Shown here piece by piece: positions 34,487 to 43,187 of a stretch of 64,000 nt of DNA. The stretch is from Pseudooceanicola endophyticus. Lineage in GTDB: Bacteria; Pseudomonadota; Alphaproteobacteria; Rhodobacterales; Rhodobacteraceae. The notes beneath the pieces are model-generated. The model ran no database searches. It was given only the letters and a program-made list of their open reading frames with translations, and was not told the DNA's origin. The translations under genes and the position numbers were made by a program. Location of the stretch: NCBI RefSeq assembly GCF_018760365.1, contig NZ_JAHIAB010000001.1:575813-639812 (forward strand), given 5' to 3'. Each line of letters starts with the position of its first letter. Position 1 is the first letter of the stretch.

Positions 34487-35746
34487 TCAGAGGCCGCCGG
34501 ACGCCGGCGGGACCGGCGGCGCGGATACCGCGATGGCCGAGAAATCGAGCCGCGCCGTGGCCAGCCCTGCGGCGACATCGAACCCGGTCACGATGCCGTT
34601 CTGCCCGGCAATCGCCTCGACGATGCTGAGGCCCAGCCCGGTGCCGGAAGAGCCCGCGCCCTTCTCGAACCGGCCCGGGTGGAAGGCCGCCCCCCGCGCC
34701 ACGGGATTGCGGATGCAGACCCGGGGGCCCGGGGCCAGGCCGATCTCGACCCGGCCGGTGCCATGGGTGCGCGCATTGCCGATCAGGTTGCCCAGCAGGA
34801 TGCCCAGCAGGTCGCCATCCATTGCCACCCAGGCGCCCTCGATGTCGCCGTCGTCGAAGACCACCTGCCCCGCCCCGACCTCTGAAACCAGCAGCCGCAG
34901 CACGGTGACCAGATCGGCCCGCGCCCGGTCATCGCCAAGGCCCGCCTCGGCCCGGGCCAGCTGCAGCAGCCGTTCGACCGTGGCAGCCAGCCGCCCCAGA
35001 ACCGGCTCCAGCCGCGCGGCCATTTCCGGCTGGCCGCTTTCCAGAGCCACCGCCTGCACCTCGGCGCGGGCGGCGGCAATCGGGGTGCGCAGCTCGTGGG
35101 CGGCATGGCCCACGAAGGCGCGTTCGGCGGCGATCAGCACCTCGATCCGGGCCAGGTACTGATTCAGCGCCTGCGGGATCGGCTGCAGCTCCCGCGGGAG
35201 GTCGGTATCCTCGATCCGCGACAGGTCACGGGCATCGCGCCCCGCCAGCCGGTCGGCAAAGCGGGTCGCCGGGGCCGCGCCCCGGGTCAGCGTCAGCCAG
35301 GAGACCAGCAGGACCAGCGCCAGGAAGGGCAGCATCAGCAGCGCGAAGGCGCGCGCGCTCTCGAACATCTCATTCCGGCGCATGGCGCTTGGCTGGCCGA
35401 TCTCGATGCTGCGCTCGCCCTGGCTCAGCCGCAGCACGTGCCAGCCCTCGGCCTCGCGGTAGCCATCGGCGGCCAGCGGCGACCAGGGCGCATCGGTCAG
35501 GACCCTGTCGCCCAGCACGATCCGCGTCCGCTCGCCCTGTGCCAGCGGCAGGGAGGGCGCGTCCTCTCGGGTGGCCAGCAGCTCAAGCACCAGCTTGGCC
35601 TCGCCCTTCATTGCCGCGTTCAGCAGTTCGTTCATGTCATGGGCGATCACCAGCGCCCCGATGAAGACCACCGCCAGCCAGCCGCCGGTGATGCTCAGTG
35701 CCAGCCGCCGGGTCAGGCGACCGGTCAGCGACCAGCCCCGGCTCAT
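34487..35746 (-). CDS. Sensor histidine kinase (QseC/TctE-like)
   Basis: Encodes 419 residues. A first transmembrane helix (about 14-36), a short periplasmic sensor region (about 37-130) and a second helix (about 133-153) precede a HAMP-like linker. The HisKA dimerisation domain carries HAAHELRTP with the phosphorylated His217, and the HATPase domain has GNLIGNARTHG and GTGLGLSIVEA. The start ATG at 35746 overlaps the regulator's stop (ATGA). The organisation matches QseC/PmrB/TctE-type sensors; the signal is unknown. Confidence 0.9.
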   Translation of the reverse strand: MSRGWSLTGRLTRRLALSITGGWLAVVFIGALVIAHDMNELLNAAMKGEAKLVLELLATREDAPSLPLAQGERTRIVLGDRVLTDAPWSPLAADGYREAEGWHVLRLSQGERSIEIGQPSAMRRNEMFESARAFALLMLPFLALVLLVSWLTLTRGAAPATRFADRLAGRDARDLSRIEDTDLPRELQPIPQALNQYLARIEVLIAAERAFVGHAAHELRTPIAAARAEVQAVALESGQPEMAARLEPVLGRLAATVERLLQLARAEAGLGDDRARADLVTVLRLLVSEVGAGQVVFDDGDIEGAWVAMDGDLLGILLGNLIGNARTHGTGRVEIGLAPGPRVCIRNPVARGAAFHPGRFEKGAGSSGTGLGLSIVEAIAGQNGIVTGFDVAAGLATARLDFSAIAVSAPPVPPASGGL

Positions 35747-36396
35747 GGCACCAGGTATCCAAGGCCGCGGCGGGTCTCGATCACGCCGGGGCCCAGCTTG
35801 GAGCGCAGCCGAGAGATGTAGACCTCGACCGCGTTGCCGGCGATCTCGGCGTTGAAATCGTAAAGCCGCTCCTCGAGCTGGGCACGAGAGAGCACGCGGC
35901 CGCGCGCCGCCAGCAGCGCATCGAACACCGCCCATTCGCGCGAGGTCAGCTGGATCTCGGCGCCGTCGCGGCGCACCCGGGCGCGGGCGCGGTCGATGCC
36001 CAGCCCTGCCAGCGCGATCTCGGAGGCGGGATCGCCGCCGGCGCGGCGGGCATGGGCGCGCAGCCTTGCCGCCAGTTCCAGCGTGTCGAAGGGCTTGACC
36101 ACGTAATCGTCCGCCCCGGCATCCAGCCCTGCGATCCGGTCGCTGATCTGGTCCTGGGCCGTAGCCACCAGGACCGGCGTGCGATCACCACGCCGGCGCA
36201 TCCCGCGCAGCAGGTCCAGCCCCGATCCGTCCGGCAGCCCGAGGTCCAGCACGATGGCGTCGTAACGGGCCACGGCCAGCGCGGTCTCGGCCAGCGCGCA
36301 GGTGGCGGCGGTATCGACGGCATGCCCCTCGGCACGCAGGGCCCGGGCCACGGCATCGGCAAGTTCGGCGGTATCTTCGATCAGCAGAAGGCGCAT
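35743..36396 (-). CDS. OmpR-family response regulator (QseB/TctD-like)
   Basis: Encodes 217 residues. The receiver domain (1-115) has the acidic pair ED at 7-8, the phosphoacceptor Asp51 in VLDLGLPDG and Lys101 in YVVKPFD. The C-terminal winged-helix domain contains LTSREWAVFDALLAARGRVL and VEVYISRLRSKLG. It is first in a two-gene unit with the kinase. Directly repeated AAGCTT hexamers 11 bp apart upstream are a possible autoregulatory site. The -10-like TATAGG about 20 nt upstream of the ATG lacks a good -35, as is usual for activated promoters. Confidence 0.92.
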   Translation of the reverse strand: MRLLLIEDTAELADAVARALRAEGHAVDTAATCALAETALAVARYDAIVLDLGLPDGSGLDLLRGMRRRGDRTPVLVATAQDQISDRIAGLDAGADDYVVKPFDTLELAARLRAHARRAGGDPASEIALAGLGIDRARARVRRDGAEIQLTSREWAVFDALLAARGRVLSRAQLEERLYDFNAEIAGNAVEVYISRLRSKLGPGVIETRRGLGYLVP

Positions 36397-36462
36397 GTAG
36401 CGATCCTATAGGCGCTCTGCCGGGGCATCGCGACAAAAGTTTCCGGCATGCGGGGCGATCGT

Positions 36463-36479
36463 AAGCTTTTTGCAAGCTT
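36463..36479. promoter_or_regulatory. Candidate response-regulator binding site
   Basis: AAGCTT occurs at 36463-36468 and 36474-36479, an 11-bp period (one helical turn), in the 119-bp region between the divergent response regulator and phosphatase genes. OmpR-family regulators bind such tandem half-sites. Each hexamer is also palindromic, so orientation is ambiguous. Confidence 0.4.
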
Positions 36480-36515
36480 GGTGCGCGAGGCCGGGGAAAC
36501 CCCTGACCGTCCGAG

Positions 36516-37130
36516 GTGCCCATGCCCATCGACATGCCGATTCCCTATGTCCCGCAAAGCCGTCCGCGCGTGGTGCTGCGCGGCCTGGCCCGGCTGGCTG
36601 CCGCCGGCGGGATCGTCGTCTTCCTGCTGGCCGCCTGGGCCGGCTGGCTGCAACTGACCGGCAACGTCCACACCACCCTGCCCGGAGAGCTGTATCGTTC
36701 GGCCCAGCCCGACCGCGCCGCCCTGACCCGTGCGGTGGAAACCCACGGCATCCGCAGCGTGCTGAACCTGCGCGGCCCGAATCCCGGCAAGGACTGGTAC
36801 GACAGAGAGATCGACGCCTCGAACGACCTTGGCCTTGTCCATGCCGATTTCGCCCTTTCGGCCCGGAGAGAGCCCGACGCCCAGAGGATGGCCGATCTGA
36901 TCGCGCTGATGAAAAGCCTGCCGAAGCCGCTGCTGATCCATTGCCGCAGCGGCGCCGACCGCACCGGACTGGCCGCCGCGCTCTACCTCGCCGCGCTGAA
37001 GGACGTCCCCGAGGCGCAGGCGGCGGGGCAGCTGTCCTTCGCCTTCGGCCATGTCTCGGCCGCCTGGCTGTCGAAGGCCGCGGCCATGGACCGCGCCTTC
37101 GCCGACTGGACCGCAGAACGCCCGAGCTGA
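36516..37130 (+). CDS. Membrane-anchored protein tyrosine/dual-specificity phosphatase
   Basis: Encodes 204 residues. One transmembrane segment (about 27-48, AAAGGIVVFLLAAWAGWLQL) precedes a DSP-like catalytic domain. GELYRSAQP and IRSVLNLRG lead to the signature HCRSGADRTG with nucleophile Cys143 and Arg149. The general acid is probably one of the aspartates near residues 100-111. It is divergent from the response regulator and converges with the LuxR-type regulator 12 nt away. The first ATG is used; ATGs at codons 3 and 7 are alternatives. Substrate unknown. Confidence 0.85.
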   Translation: MPMPIDMPIPYVPQSRPRVVLRGLARLAAAGGIVVFLLAAWAGWLQLTGNVHTTLPGELYRSAQPDRAALTRAVETHGIRSVLNLRGPNPGKDWYDREIDASNDLGLVHADFALSARREPDAQRMADLIALMKSLPKPLLIHCRSGADRTGLAAALYLAALKDVPEAQAAGQLSFAFGHVSAAWLSKAAAMDRAFADWTAERPS

Positions 37131-37142
37131 CCGCCCGCGACG

Positions 37143-39506
37143 CTACAGCCAGCCCAGGGCCCGGGCCGACTGGATGGCATCGCTGCGCCGGCGCACGCCC
37201 AGCTTGGCGTAAAGCCTTGAAAGGTGGAACTTCACCGTCGGCTCGGCAATGTGCAGCGTCTGGGCGATCCGCTTGTTCGGATAGCCCCCCGCGATCAGCT
37301 GCAACAGCTGGGCCTCGCGCTCGGTCAAGCCGCCGGCCCGCGCCTTCGCCCGCGGAGACGAGATCGAGCCGGCATAGATCGACAGCGTGGCGCGAATGTC
37401 GGGCGCCGTTTCCAGGTACTGGCGCATCCGCTTTTCACGCAGCAGCGGCGCCAGGAACAGGCGCTGTTCCGACAGCACCCCGAAACAGCCCAGCCTTGAG
37501 ACCGAGGTCAGCGCGGCCTCAAGGTGGCGCCGCGTCGCGCCGCTGTCGCGGCGCCGGTGCGCCAGATGGGCCCGCCAGATCTTCAGGGCGACCATCTCGC
37601 GCAGGGTGGTCCTGGCATTGCCTTCCAGCGCGGTGATCAGCCGGTCGATCGCGGGCCCCGGCGCGGGGTCCTCGACCATGCAGCGCAGCCGCGCCAGGGA
37701 CAGCGCGATATCGTCGCGCAGCCGCAGCTGCGCCAGATGCTCCGGCGTCATCGCCAGGGCGGCGCCCTCCAGCCCCTGAAGCATCAGCTCCGCCTCGGAA
37801 ATCCGCCCCTCGTTCTGGTAGGCGGTGGCGGTGCGGATCTGCACCGTTGCCAGCAGGTTCATCCGTTCCGCCAGATGCAGCCACAGCCCGTCGAGGAACC
37901 CGGGCCGAATGCTGGCGGGGTAGTGATCCATCACCGCCTGGGAACTGTACTGGATCGCGAAGTGGAACAGGCTGGGCCAGATCTCGGCGCGGGCGAAGGC
38001 ATCGAACTCCTGTTGCACGAAGGTCACCAGCTTCTGAGGCTGGCCGTTTTCATAGGCCAGCGCGGCCTCGACCAGATGCAGCATCCGGTATTCCTGCACC
38101 ACGGGATGGGTGACGCAGCCCAGCTTGTCGCGGGCGGTCTGCGCGGCGGTGCGAGCCAGGCGCGCATCGCCATTGGTCAGGTGCAGCACGGTCAGGTGCA
38201 GGTGGATGAAGAATTCCAGCAGGGGATGGCCGCCGATCTTGCGGAAATAGAGCAGCGCCCGGGCAGCGGCCGCCTCGGCCTCGCGGAAATTGCGGCGGCG
38301 GATCTCGAACTCCAGCAGGGCGTTGTAGAAGGCCGCCCATTTCTGCCCGTCGCCGACCGGGTAATCGGCCATGAACTCGCCCAGCCGCTGCAACATCGCA
38401 TCCGAGGGGGTCATGTCCTCGCTGATCATCATGTTCAGCCGGAACCGCCGCGCCGCGAAGGAGAACCGCGTGCCCCGCGCCAGCACCTTCAGCGGATCGA
38501 GGTAGTCGGACCCCAGGTGCTTGGCGGTCAGCTGGCGCACCCTTTGCAGCTCTCCCTGCTTCATCAGCGTGCGGGTGATGGCGAACAGCACCGTCTCGTT
38601 GGTGGCGATGATGTCCTGGGAAAAGCGCAGGATGGTGCGGCTGAAATCCTCAAGGTCGGAATCGTAGATCAGCTCCAGCCCGCGCGACTGGCTGAGGACC
38701 TGGGCGGCATGGGCCTCGTGGCCGTGATCCAGCAGCAGCTCCATCGCCGCAAGGGGCCGGTGCGCGGCCTCAAGCGCCTGGGCGACCTCGGTCACGGCGC
38801 CGGTGTCGGAAAAGCCCCGCAGCCGCGCGCGCACCGCCTGATGCAGCGCCGAAAGCAGCGCCGTGGGCGCGCCGGGTTCGGTGCACAGGCAAGGCGGCAG
38901 GGCATCGCACCAGTCTTCCTGCGGATCGGGCACCGGCGCCTCCAGCCAGAGCGAGAGCCGCGTCGTCGGCCCCGGCGACATCTGGCTGAGGAAGGTTTCC
39001 CCGATATAGGCCGCCAGCAGATCGGGATCGGGGTCCCGGGCCATCGGCAGGAAGGCCGGCCAGCCGGCATAGTCCTGCAACAGGCGCCGTTTCACCGCCG
39101 CCGGCAGGGCCGTGCCGATCTCTTCGGCGTCAAAGGCGAGGGCCGCGGCATCGAAGGTGTGCGCCCCGCCATGCAGAAGGCGCCGGGCCAGCCCGGTGAT
39201 CTTCTGCCCGGGCCGCTGGGCGATCACCAGATGGGTGACCGTCTCGGCCACATGGGCGGACAGCCGGGCGCTGCGCGCCGATCCCGGCACGTTCCAGAAC
39301 AGCCAGCCCGCCTGCACATCGCTGAGCCGGGGATGCTGGAGATCGCAGACGCTCACCCCCATCCGGGCGGCGGCGGCACGCATCAGGCAGGTCTTTCCGG
39401 CCCCGGCGGGGGCGCGCAGGAACACCGTGCCGCCCGGCGCGCCAAGCAGGCGGTCAAGCAGCGCGGGACGGGGCAGAAGGGTCTGGGCAGAGGGCGGCAG
39501 GGACAT
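37143..39506 (-). CDS. MalT-like ATPase transcriptional regulator (LuxR-type HTH)
   Basis: Encodes 787 residues. The N-terminus carries a P-loop APAGAGKT (32-39) in a STAND-type ATPase domain, the middle is helical and repeat-like (TPR-type), and the C-terminus ends in a LuxR/GerE helix-turn-helix (GLTEREAQLLQLIAGG, PNKRIAQTLHIAEPTVKFHL). This is the MalT architecture, in which an inducer and ATP drive oligomerisation on direct repeats. ATG 39506 is chosen over the preceding TTG. It is divergent from the ABC importer operon with 108 bp between them, so it most likely controls that operon. Confidence 0.88.
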   Translation of the reverse strand: MSLPPSAQTLLPRPALLDRLLGAPGGTVFLRAPAGAGKTCLMRAAAARMGVSVCDLQHPRLSDVQAGWLFWNVPGSARSARLSAHVAETVTHLVIAQRPGQKITGLARRLLHGGAHTFDAAALAFDAEEIGTALPAAVKRRLLQDYAGWPAFLPMARDPDPDLLAAYIGETFLSQMSPGPTTRLSLWLEAPVPDPQEDWCDALPPCLCTEPGAPTALLSALHQAVRARLRGFSDTGAVTEVAQALEAAHRPLAAMELLLDHGHEAHAAQVLSQSRGLELIYDSDLEDFSRTILRFSQDIIATNETVLFAITRTLMKQGELQRVRQLTAKHLGSDYLDPLKVLARGTRFSFAARRFRLNMMISEDMTPSDAMLQRLGEFMADYPVGDGQKWAAFYNALLEFEIRRRNFREAEAAAARALLYFRKIGGHPLLEFFIHLHLTVLHLTNGDARLARTAAQTARDKLGCVTHPVVQEYRMLHLVEAALAYENGQPQKLVTFVQQEFDAFARAEIWPSLFHFAIQYSSQAVMDHYPASIRPGFLDGLWLHLAERMNLLATVQIRTATAYQNEGRISEAELMLQGLEGAALAMTPEHLAQLRLRDDIALSLARLRCMVEDPAPGPAIDRLITALEGNARTTLREMVALKIWRAHLAHRRRDSGATRRHLEAALTSVSRLGCFGVLSEQRLFLAPLLREKRMRQYLETAPDIRATLSIYAGSISSPRAKARAGGLTEREAQLLQLIAGGYPNKRIAQTLHIAEPTVKFHLSRLYAKLGVRRRSDAIQSARALGWL

Positions 39507-39510
39507 CAAA

Positions 39511-39543
39511 AACCTATACCATTTTTTTCAAAACCCATACCAT
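39511..39543. promoter_or_regulatory. Direct-repeat operator candidate between regulator and ABC operon
   Basis: AACCTATACCAT (39511-39522) and AACCCATACCAT (39532-39543) match at 11 of 12 positions and start 21 bp apart, two helical turns. Direct repeats on one face of the helix are what MalT-type activators bind. A TTGTTT/AATAGT pair with 17-nt spacing downstream (39551-39579) could be the operon promoter. Confidence 0.5.
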
Positions 39544-39614
39544 CCGGAAATTGTTTGGCGCCCGGCGCTGCAGAATAGTCTCCGGAACGTGACCAACCCG
39601 GAGGTTTCCGGCTG

Positions 39615-40643
39615 ATGCAGCAAAATCCGTTCCTCGCGATTCTCACCCGGCTCGGCACCTTCGTGCTGGTCATGATCGTGCTTTCGATCATGATCTTCGT
39701 GCTGGCCCGGGTCGTGCCCGGCGACCCCGCGCGCATGGCGCTTGGCCCCACCGCCACCCCCGAGCAGGTCAGTGCCCTGCGCACCGAAATGGGCCTCGAT
39801 CTGCCGCTGCCGGTGCAATACCTCAGCTACATGGGCCGCGCCCTGCACGGGGATCTGGGCATGTCGCTGCTCTCGCAGCGCCCGGTGACCGCCGATCTGG
39901 CCCAGACCGTGCCTGCCACGGTCGAGCTGGTGCTGGCCGCCGTCATCATCATGTTCGCCATCGCCATTCCGCTGGGCGTGATGACCGCGCATTTCCGCGA
40001 CCTCTGGATCGACCACGTCGGCCGGCTGGTGTCGTTGGTGGGCGTGACCATCCCCAGCTTCCTCTTCGCGATCTCGCTTCAGCTGATCGCGGCGCGCTAT
40101 TTCGGCGACTGGCCGATCATCGGGCGGATGGATCACGGGCTGGGCTTTACCGGCGGACCCACCGGGCTGATGCTGGTCGACAGCCTGCTGGCCGGGCGCC
40201 TTGATGTCTTCCTGAGCGCGCTTCAGCACCTCGCGCTGCCGGCGATCGCGCTGTCGATGGCGGGCATCGGCCAGATCACCCGCATCACCCGCTCTGCCAT
40301 GCTGGAAAACCGCCGCAAGGACCATGTGCTGACCCTGCAAAGCTTCGGCGTGCCCGAGCGCGTGATCATCTTCCGCTACCTGCTCAAGCTGTCCTCCATT
40401 GCGCCGCTGACCATCATGGGGCTCGAGTTCGCCTCGCTGATCGGCAATGCCTTCGTGATCGAAATGGTCTTCTCCTGGGGCGGCTTCGCCTCCTACGGCC
40501 TGAACGCGATCCTCCAGAAGGACCTGAACGCGGTGACCGCCGTGGTGCTGGTCTCGGGGCTGTTCTTCATCGTCGCCAACCTGATCGTCGACATCCTGAT
40601 CTCGATCATCGACCCCCGCATGCGCCGAAAGGAGGCCCGCTGA
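39615..40643 (+). CDS. Peptide-type ABC transporter permease (DppB-like)
   Basis: Encodes 342 residues with about six transmembrane helices. The N-terminal pattern VLARVVPGDPARMALGPTAT and GLDLPLPVQYLSYMGRALHG are standard for DppB/OppB/GsiC permeases, and the coupling segment reads LQSFGVPERVIIFRYLL. GGAGG is 9 nt upstream of the ATG. It is the first gene of the operon and overlaps the second permease by one base. With that permease and the double ATPase it forms an inner-membrane importer for peptides or peptide-like compounds. Confidence 0.92.
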   Translation: MQQNPFLAILTRLGTFVLVMIVLSIMIFVLARVVPGDPARMALGPTATPEQVSALRTEMGLDLPLPVQYLSYMGRALHGDLGMSLLSQRPVTADLAQTVPATVELVLAAVIIMFAIAIPLGVMTAHFRDLWIDHVGRLVSLVGVTIPSFLFAISLQLIAARYFGDWPIIGRMDHGLGFTGGPTGLMLVDSLLAGRLDVFLSALQHLALPAIALSMAGIGQITRITRSAMLENRRKDHVLTLQSFGVPERVIIFRYLLKLSSIAPLTIMGLEFASLIGNAFVIEMVFSWGGFASYGLNAILQKDLNAVTAVVLVSGLFFIVANLIVDILISIIDPRMRRKEAR

Positions 40644-41527
40644 TGGCCCAGATCAAGATGGCCCTGGACGGCGCCGACAAGGACCTGAGCGCGGGCTACA
40701 TGATGTGGTACCGCTTCAGCCGGAACCCGGCGGCGGTGATTGGCACGCTGATCGTGCTGTCTGCGGTGATCTGCGCCCTGCTGGCGCCCTGGATCACGCC
40801 GCGCCCGCAGGACGTGGGCGCCGTGGTGAACTTCCGCGCCCGTCACCTGCCCCCCGATGCCCAGCACTGGTTCGGCACCGACAAGGTGGGCCGCGACATC
40901 TTCTCGCGCGCGATCTTCGGGCTGCGGATCTCACTGCTGCTGGTGATCGGCGTGCTGGGGATCTCCGTGCCGATCGGCACGGTGCTGGGGCTGGTCGCGG
41001 GCTATGCCGGCGGCTGGACCGAGCGGCTGATCACCGGGCTGACCAATGTCATGCTGGCCATGCCGCCGCTGGTGATGGCACTTGCCGTGTCGAACCTGCT
41101 GCAACCCACGCTGATGAACGCGATGATCGCGATCACCCTGCTGTGGTGGACCTGGCATGCCCGGCTGATCTACGCGGTGTCGAAATCCGTGGCCTCCGAG
41201 GATTACATCGAGGCCGCCCGCATCGCCGGCGCCGGGCCGCTGCACATCCTGTTCCGGGAAATCCTGCCGAACTGCATCTCGGTCATCTCGGTCAAGACGA
41301 CGCTGGATGCGGCCTTCGTGATCCTGTTCGGCGCAACGCTCAGCTTCCTCGGCTTCGGCGTGAAGCCCCCGACCCCGGACCTGGGCTCCATGGTGGCCGA
41401 CGGGCGCCAGTTCATGCCCGATTTCTGGTGGGAGGTCCTCTGCCCCGGCGCGGTGATCCTCTACGTCACCCTCGGCTTCAACCTGCTGGGCGACGGCCTG
41501 CGCGACATGTTCGATATGGAGGGCTGA
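40643..41527 (+). CDS. Peptide-type ABC transporter permease (DppC-like)
   Basis: Encodes 294 residues. The cytoplasmic N-terminus and first helix (VIGTLIVLSAVICALLAPWI) are followed by HWFGTDKVGRDIFSRAIFGL, a hallmark of DppC/OppC proteins. The coupling loop is AARIAGAGPLHILFREILPN. Start and stop of neighbouring genes touch (TGATG upstream, 1-nt gap downstream), indicating translational coupling. It pairs with the DppB-like permease. Confidence 0.92.
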   Translation: MAQIKMALDGADKDLSAGYMMWYRFSRNPAAVIGTLIVLSAVICALLAPWITPRPQDVGAVVNFRARHLPPDAQHWFGTDKVGRDIFSRAIFGLRISLLLVIGVLGISVPIGTVLGLVAGYAGGWTERLITGLTNVMLAMPPLVMALAVSNLLQPTLMNAMIAITLLWWTWHARLIYAVSKSVASEDYIEAARIAGAGPLHILFREILPNCISVISVKTTLDAAFVILFGATLSFLGFGVKPPTPDLGSMVADGRQFMPDFWWEVLCPGAVILYVTLGFNLLGDGLRDMFDMEG

Positions 41528-41528
41528 G

Positions 41529-43175
41529 ATGAGCGATCCGCTTCTGAAGGTCGAAGGCCTCGACGTTCTCTTCACCGCCTACGGCCAGACCCGCCAGGTG
41601 CTGCGCGACATCTCCTTCACGGTCGGTGCCGGTGAACGTGTCGCCCTGATCGGAGAGACCGGCTCTGGCAAGTCGGTCACCGCCAAGGCGATCCTGGGCA
41701 CCCTGCCCCGCAACGCCACCGTCAGCGCCGGCCGGATCGAGGTCGAGGGCCGCAACGTGCTGGATCTGCCGCGCAGCGCCCGCGACGCGCTGAAGGGCCA
41801 GGCGTTTTCGCTGATCATGCAGGACCCGCTGTCGTCCTTCAATCCGGTCTTCAAGATCGGCAGCCACCTGGATGACGTGCTGCGCTATGCCGACCGTCGC
41901 GCCGGGGTCCGCGCCAGCACGTCAGAGCGTCGCGCCCGCATCGCCGCCGTGCTGCGCCGCGTCCAGCTGGCCGATCCCGAGCGGGTGATGAACGCCTATC
42001 CCTCCGAACTGTCGGGGGGCATGCGCCAGCGCGTGCTGATCGGTCTGGCGCTGCTGCACCAGCCGAAACTGCTGATCGCGGACGAGCCGGGCACCGCGCT
42101 CGACGTCACCACCCAGGACGAGATCCTGAACCTGATCAACACCCTGGTCGCCGAAGAGGGCATGGCGCTGCTGATGATCACCCACAACCTTGGGGTCGTG
42201 CGCAAGGTCGCCGACCGCGTGGTGGTGATGCGCCACGGCGATATCGTCGAAACCGGCCCCTGCACCCAGATCCTCCATGCCCCCGCGCATGATTATACCA
42301 AGGGCCTGCTGGACGCCGTGCCACCGCTTTATGGCGCGCGCGTGCAGACCCAGGAGCTGAGCGAGAAGCCTGCCATCGTCAGCGCCAATGCGCTGTACAA
42401 GGAATTCGGCCGCGGAGCGCGCCGCTTCCAGGCGGTCAGGGACGTCACAGTCACCCTGCGAGAGGGCGAGATCTTCGGCCTTGCGGGGGAATCCGGGTCC
42501 GGCAAGACGACGGTGGCGCGGATGATGATGGGCCTCGCGCGGCCCACCACCGGCACCGTCACGGTCGAGGGCACGCCCAACCCGGGCCGCCCGCTGGCGC
42601 AGATCGTCTACCAGAACCCCGGCACCTCTCTGAACCCGAAACGGACGGTGAAGCAGAGCCTGTCGCTGCCGCTGAAACGTGCAGGCCTTGCGGGCGCTGC
42701 CCGCGACGCCCGCCTGGCCGAGCTGATGGGCCTTGTCCGCCTGCCGGTCTCCTATCTGGCGAAATACCCGCACGAGCTGTCGGGCGGGCAGAAGCAGCGC
42801 GTCGCCATCGCCCGCGCCCTGGCCGCCGATCCCAAGGTGCTGATCCTGGACGAGCCCACCGCCGCTCTGGACGTGTCGGTGCAGAAGACGGTGATCGAGC
42901 TGCTGCTGCAACTGCGCGCAGAGCTGGGCCTGACCTATTTCATGATCTCCCACGACCTGTCGCTGATGCGCAACTTCTGCTCGCGCCTCGCTATCATGCT
43001 GCGCGGAGAGATCGTCGAGGAAGGCCCCACGCCGCAGGTCTTCGCCGCCCCCCAACACCCCTATACCCGCGCGCTGATCGCCGCGATCCCGGTCGTCACC
43101 GATGCCGAGGAACGCCTGAAGCCCGCGGTCACCCCGGAAGAGCGTCAGGCCTTCCTGGTGACAACCACTGACTGA
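41529..43175 (+). CDS. Fused double ATP-binding ABC protein (DppD-DppF type)
   Basis: Encodes 548 residues with two complete nucleotide-binding domains in one chain. Domain 1: Walker A GETGSGKS (42-49), signature LSGGM (161-165), Walker B LLIADEP. Domain 2: Walker A GESGSGKT (320-327), signature LSGGQ, Walker B LILDEP. Both resemble peptide-importer ATPases, normally separate DppD and DppF; fusions like this are common in alphaproteobacteria (GsiA-like). It follows the DppC-like gene after one base and precedes the first hydantoinase-like gene by 12 nt. Confidence 0.94.
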   Translation: MSDPLLKVEGLDVLFTAYGQTRQVLRDISFTVGAGERVALIGETGSGKSVTAKAILGTLPRNATVSAGRIEVEGRNVLDLPRSARDALKGQAFSLIMQDPLSSFNPVFKIGSHLDDVLRYADRRAGVRASTSERRARIAAVLRRVQLADPERVMNAYPSELSGGMRQRVLIGLALLHQPKLLIADEPGTALDVTTQDEILNLINTLVAEEGMALLMITHNLGVVRKVADRVVVMRHGDIVETGPCTQILHAPAHDYTKGLLDAVPPLYGARVQTQELSEKPAIVSANALYKEFGRGARRFQAVRDVTVTLREGEIFGLAGESGSGKTTVARMMMGLARPTTGTVTVEGTPNPGRPLAQIVYQNPGTSLNPKRTVKQSLSLPLKRAGLAGAARDARLAELMGLVRLPVSYLAKYPHELSGGQKQRVAIARALAADPKVLILDEPTAALDVSVQKTVIELLLQLRAELGLTYFMISHDLSLMRNFCSRLAIMLRGEIVEEGPTPQVFAAPQHPYTRALIAAIPVVTDAEERLKPAVTPEERQAFLVTTTD

Positions 43176-43187
43176 AAGGACCCGCAG

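Noticed and set aside
39555-39572. Sigma-54-like sequence TTGGCGCCCGGCGCTGCA before the importer operon
   Set aside because: The GG and GC dinucleotides are 13 instead of 12 positions apart, and the regulator is a MalT/LuxR type, not an AAA+ sigma-54 activator.
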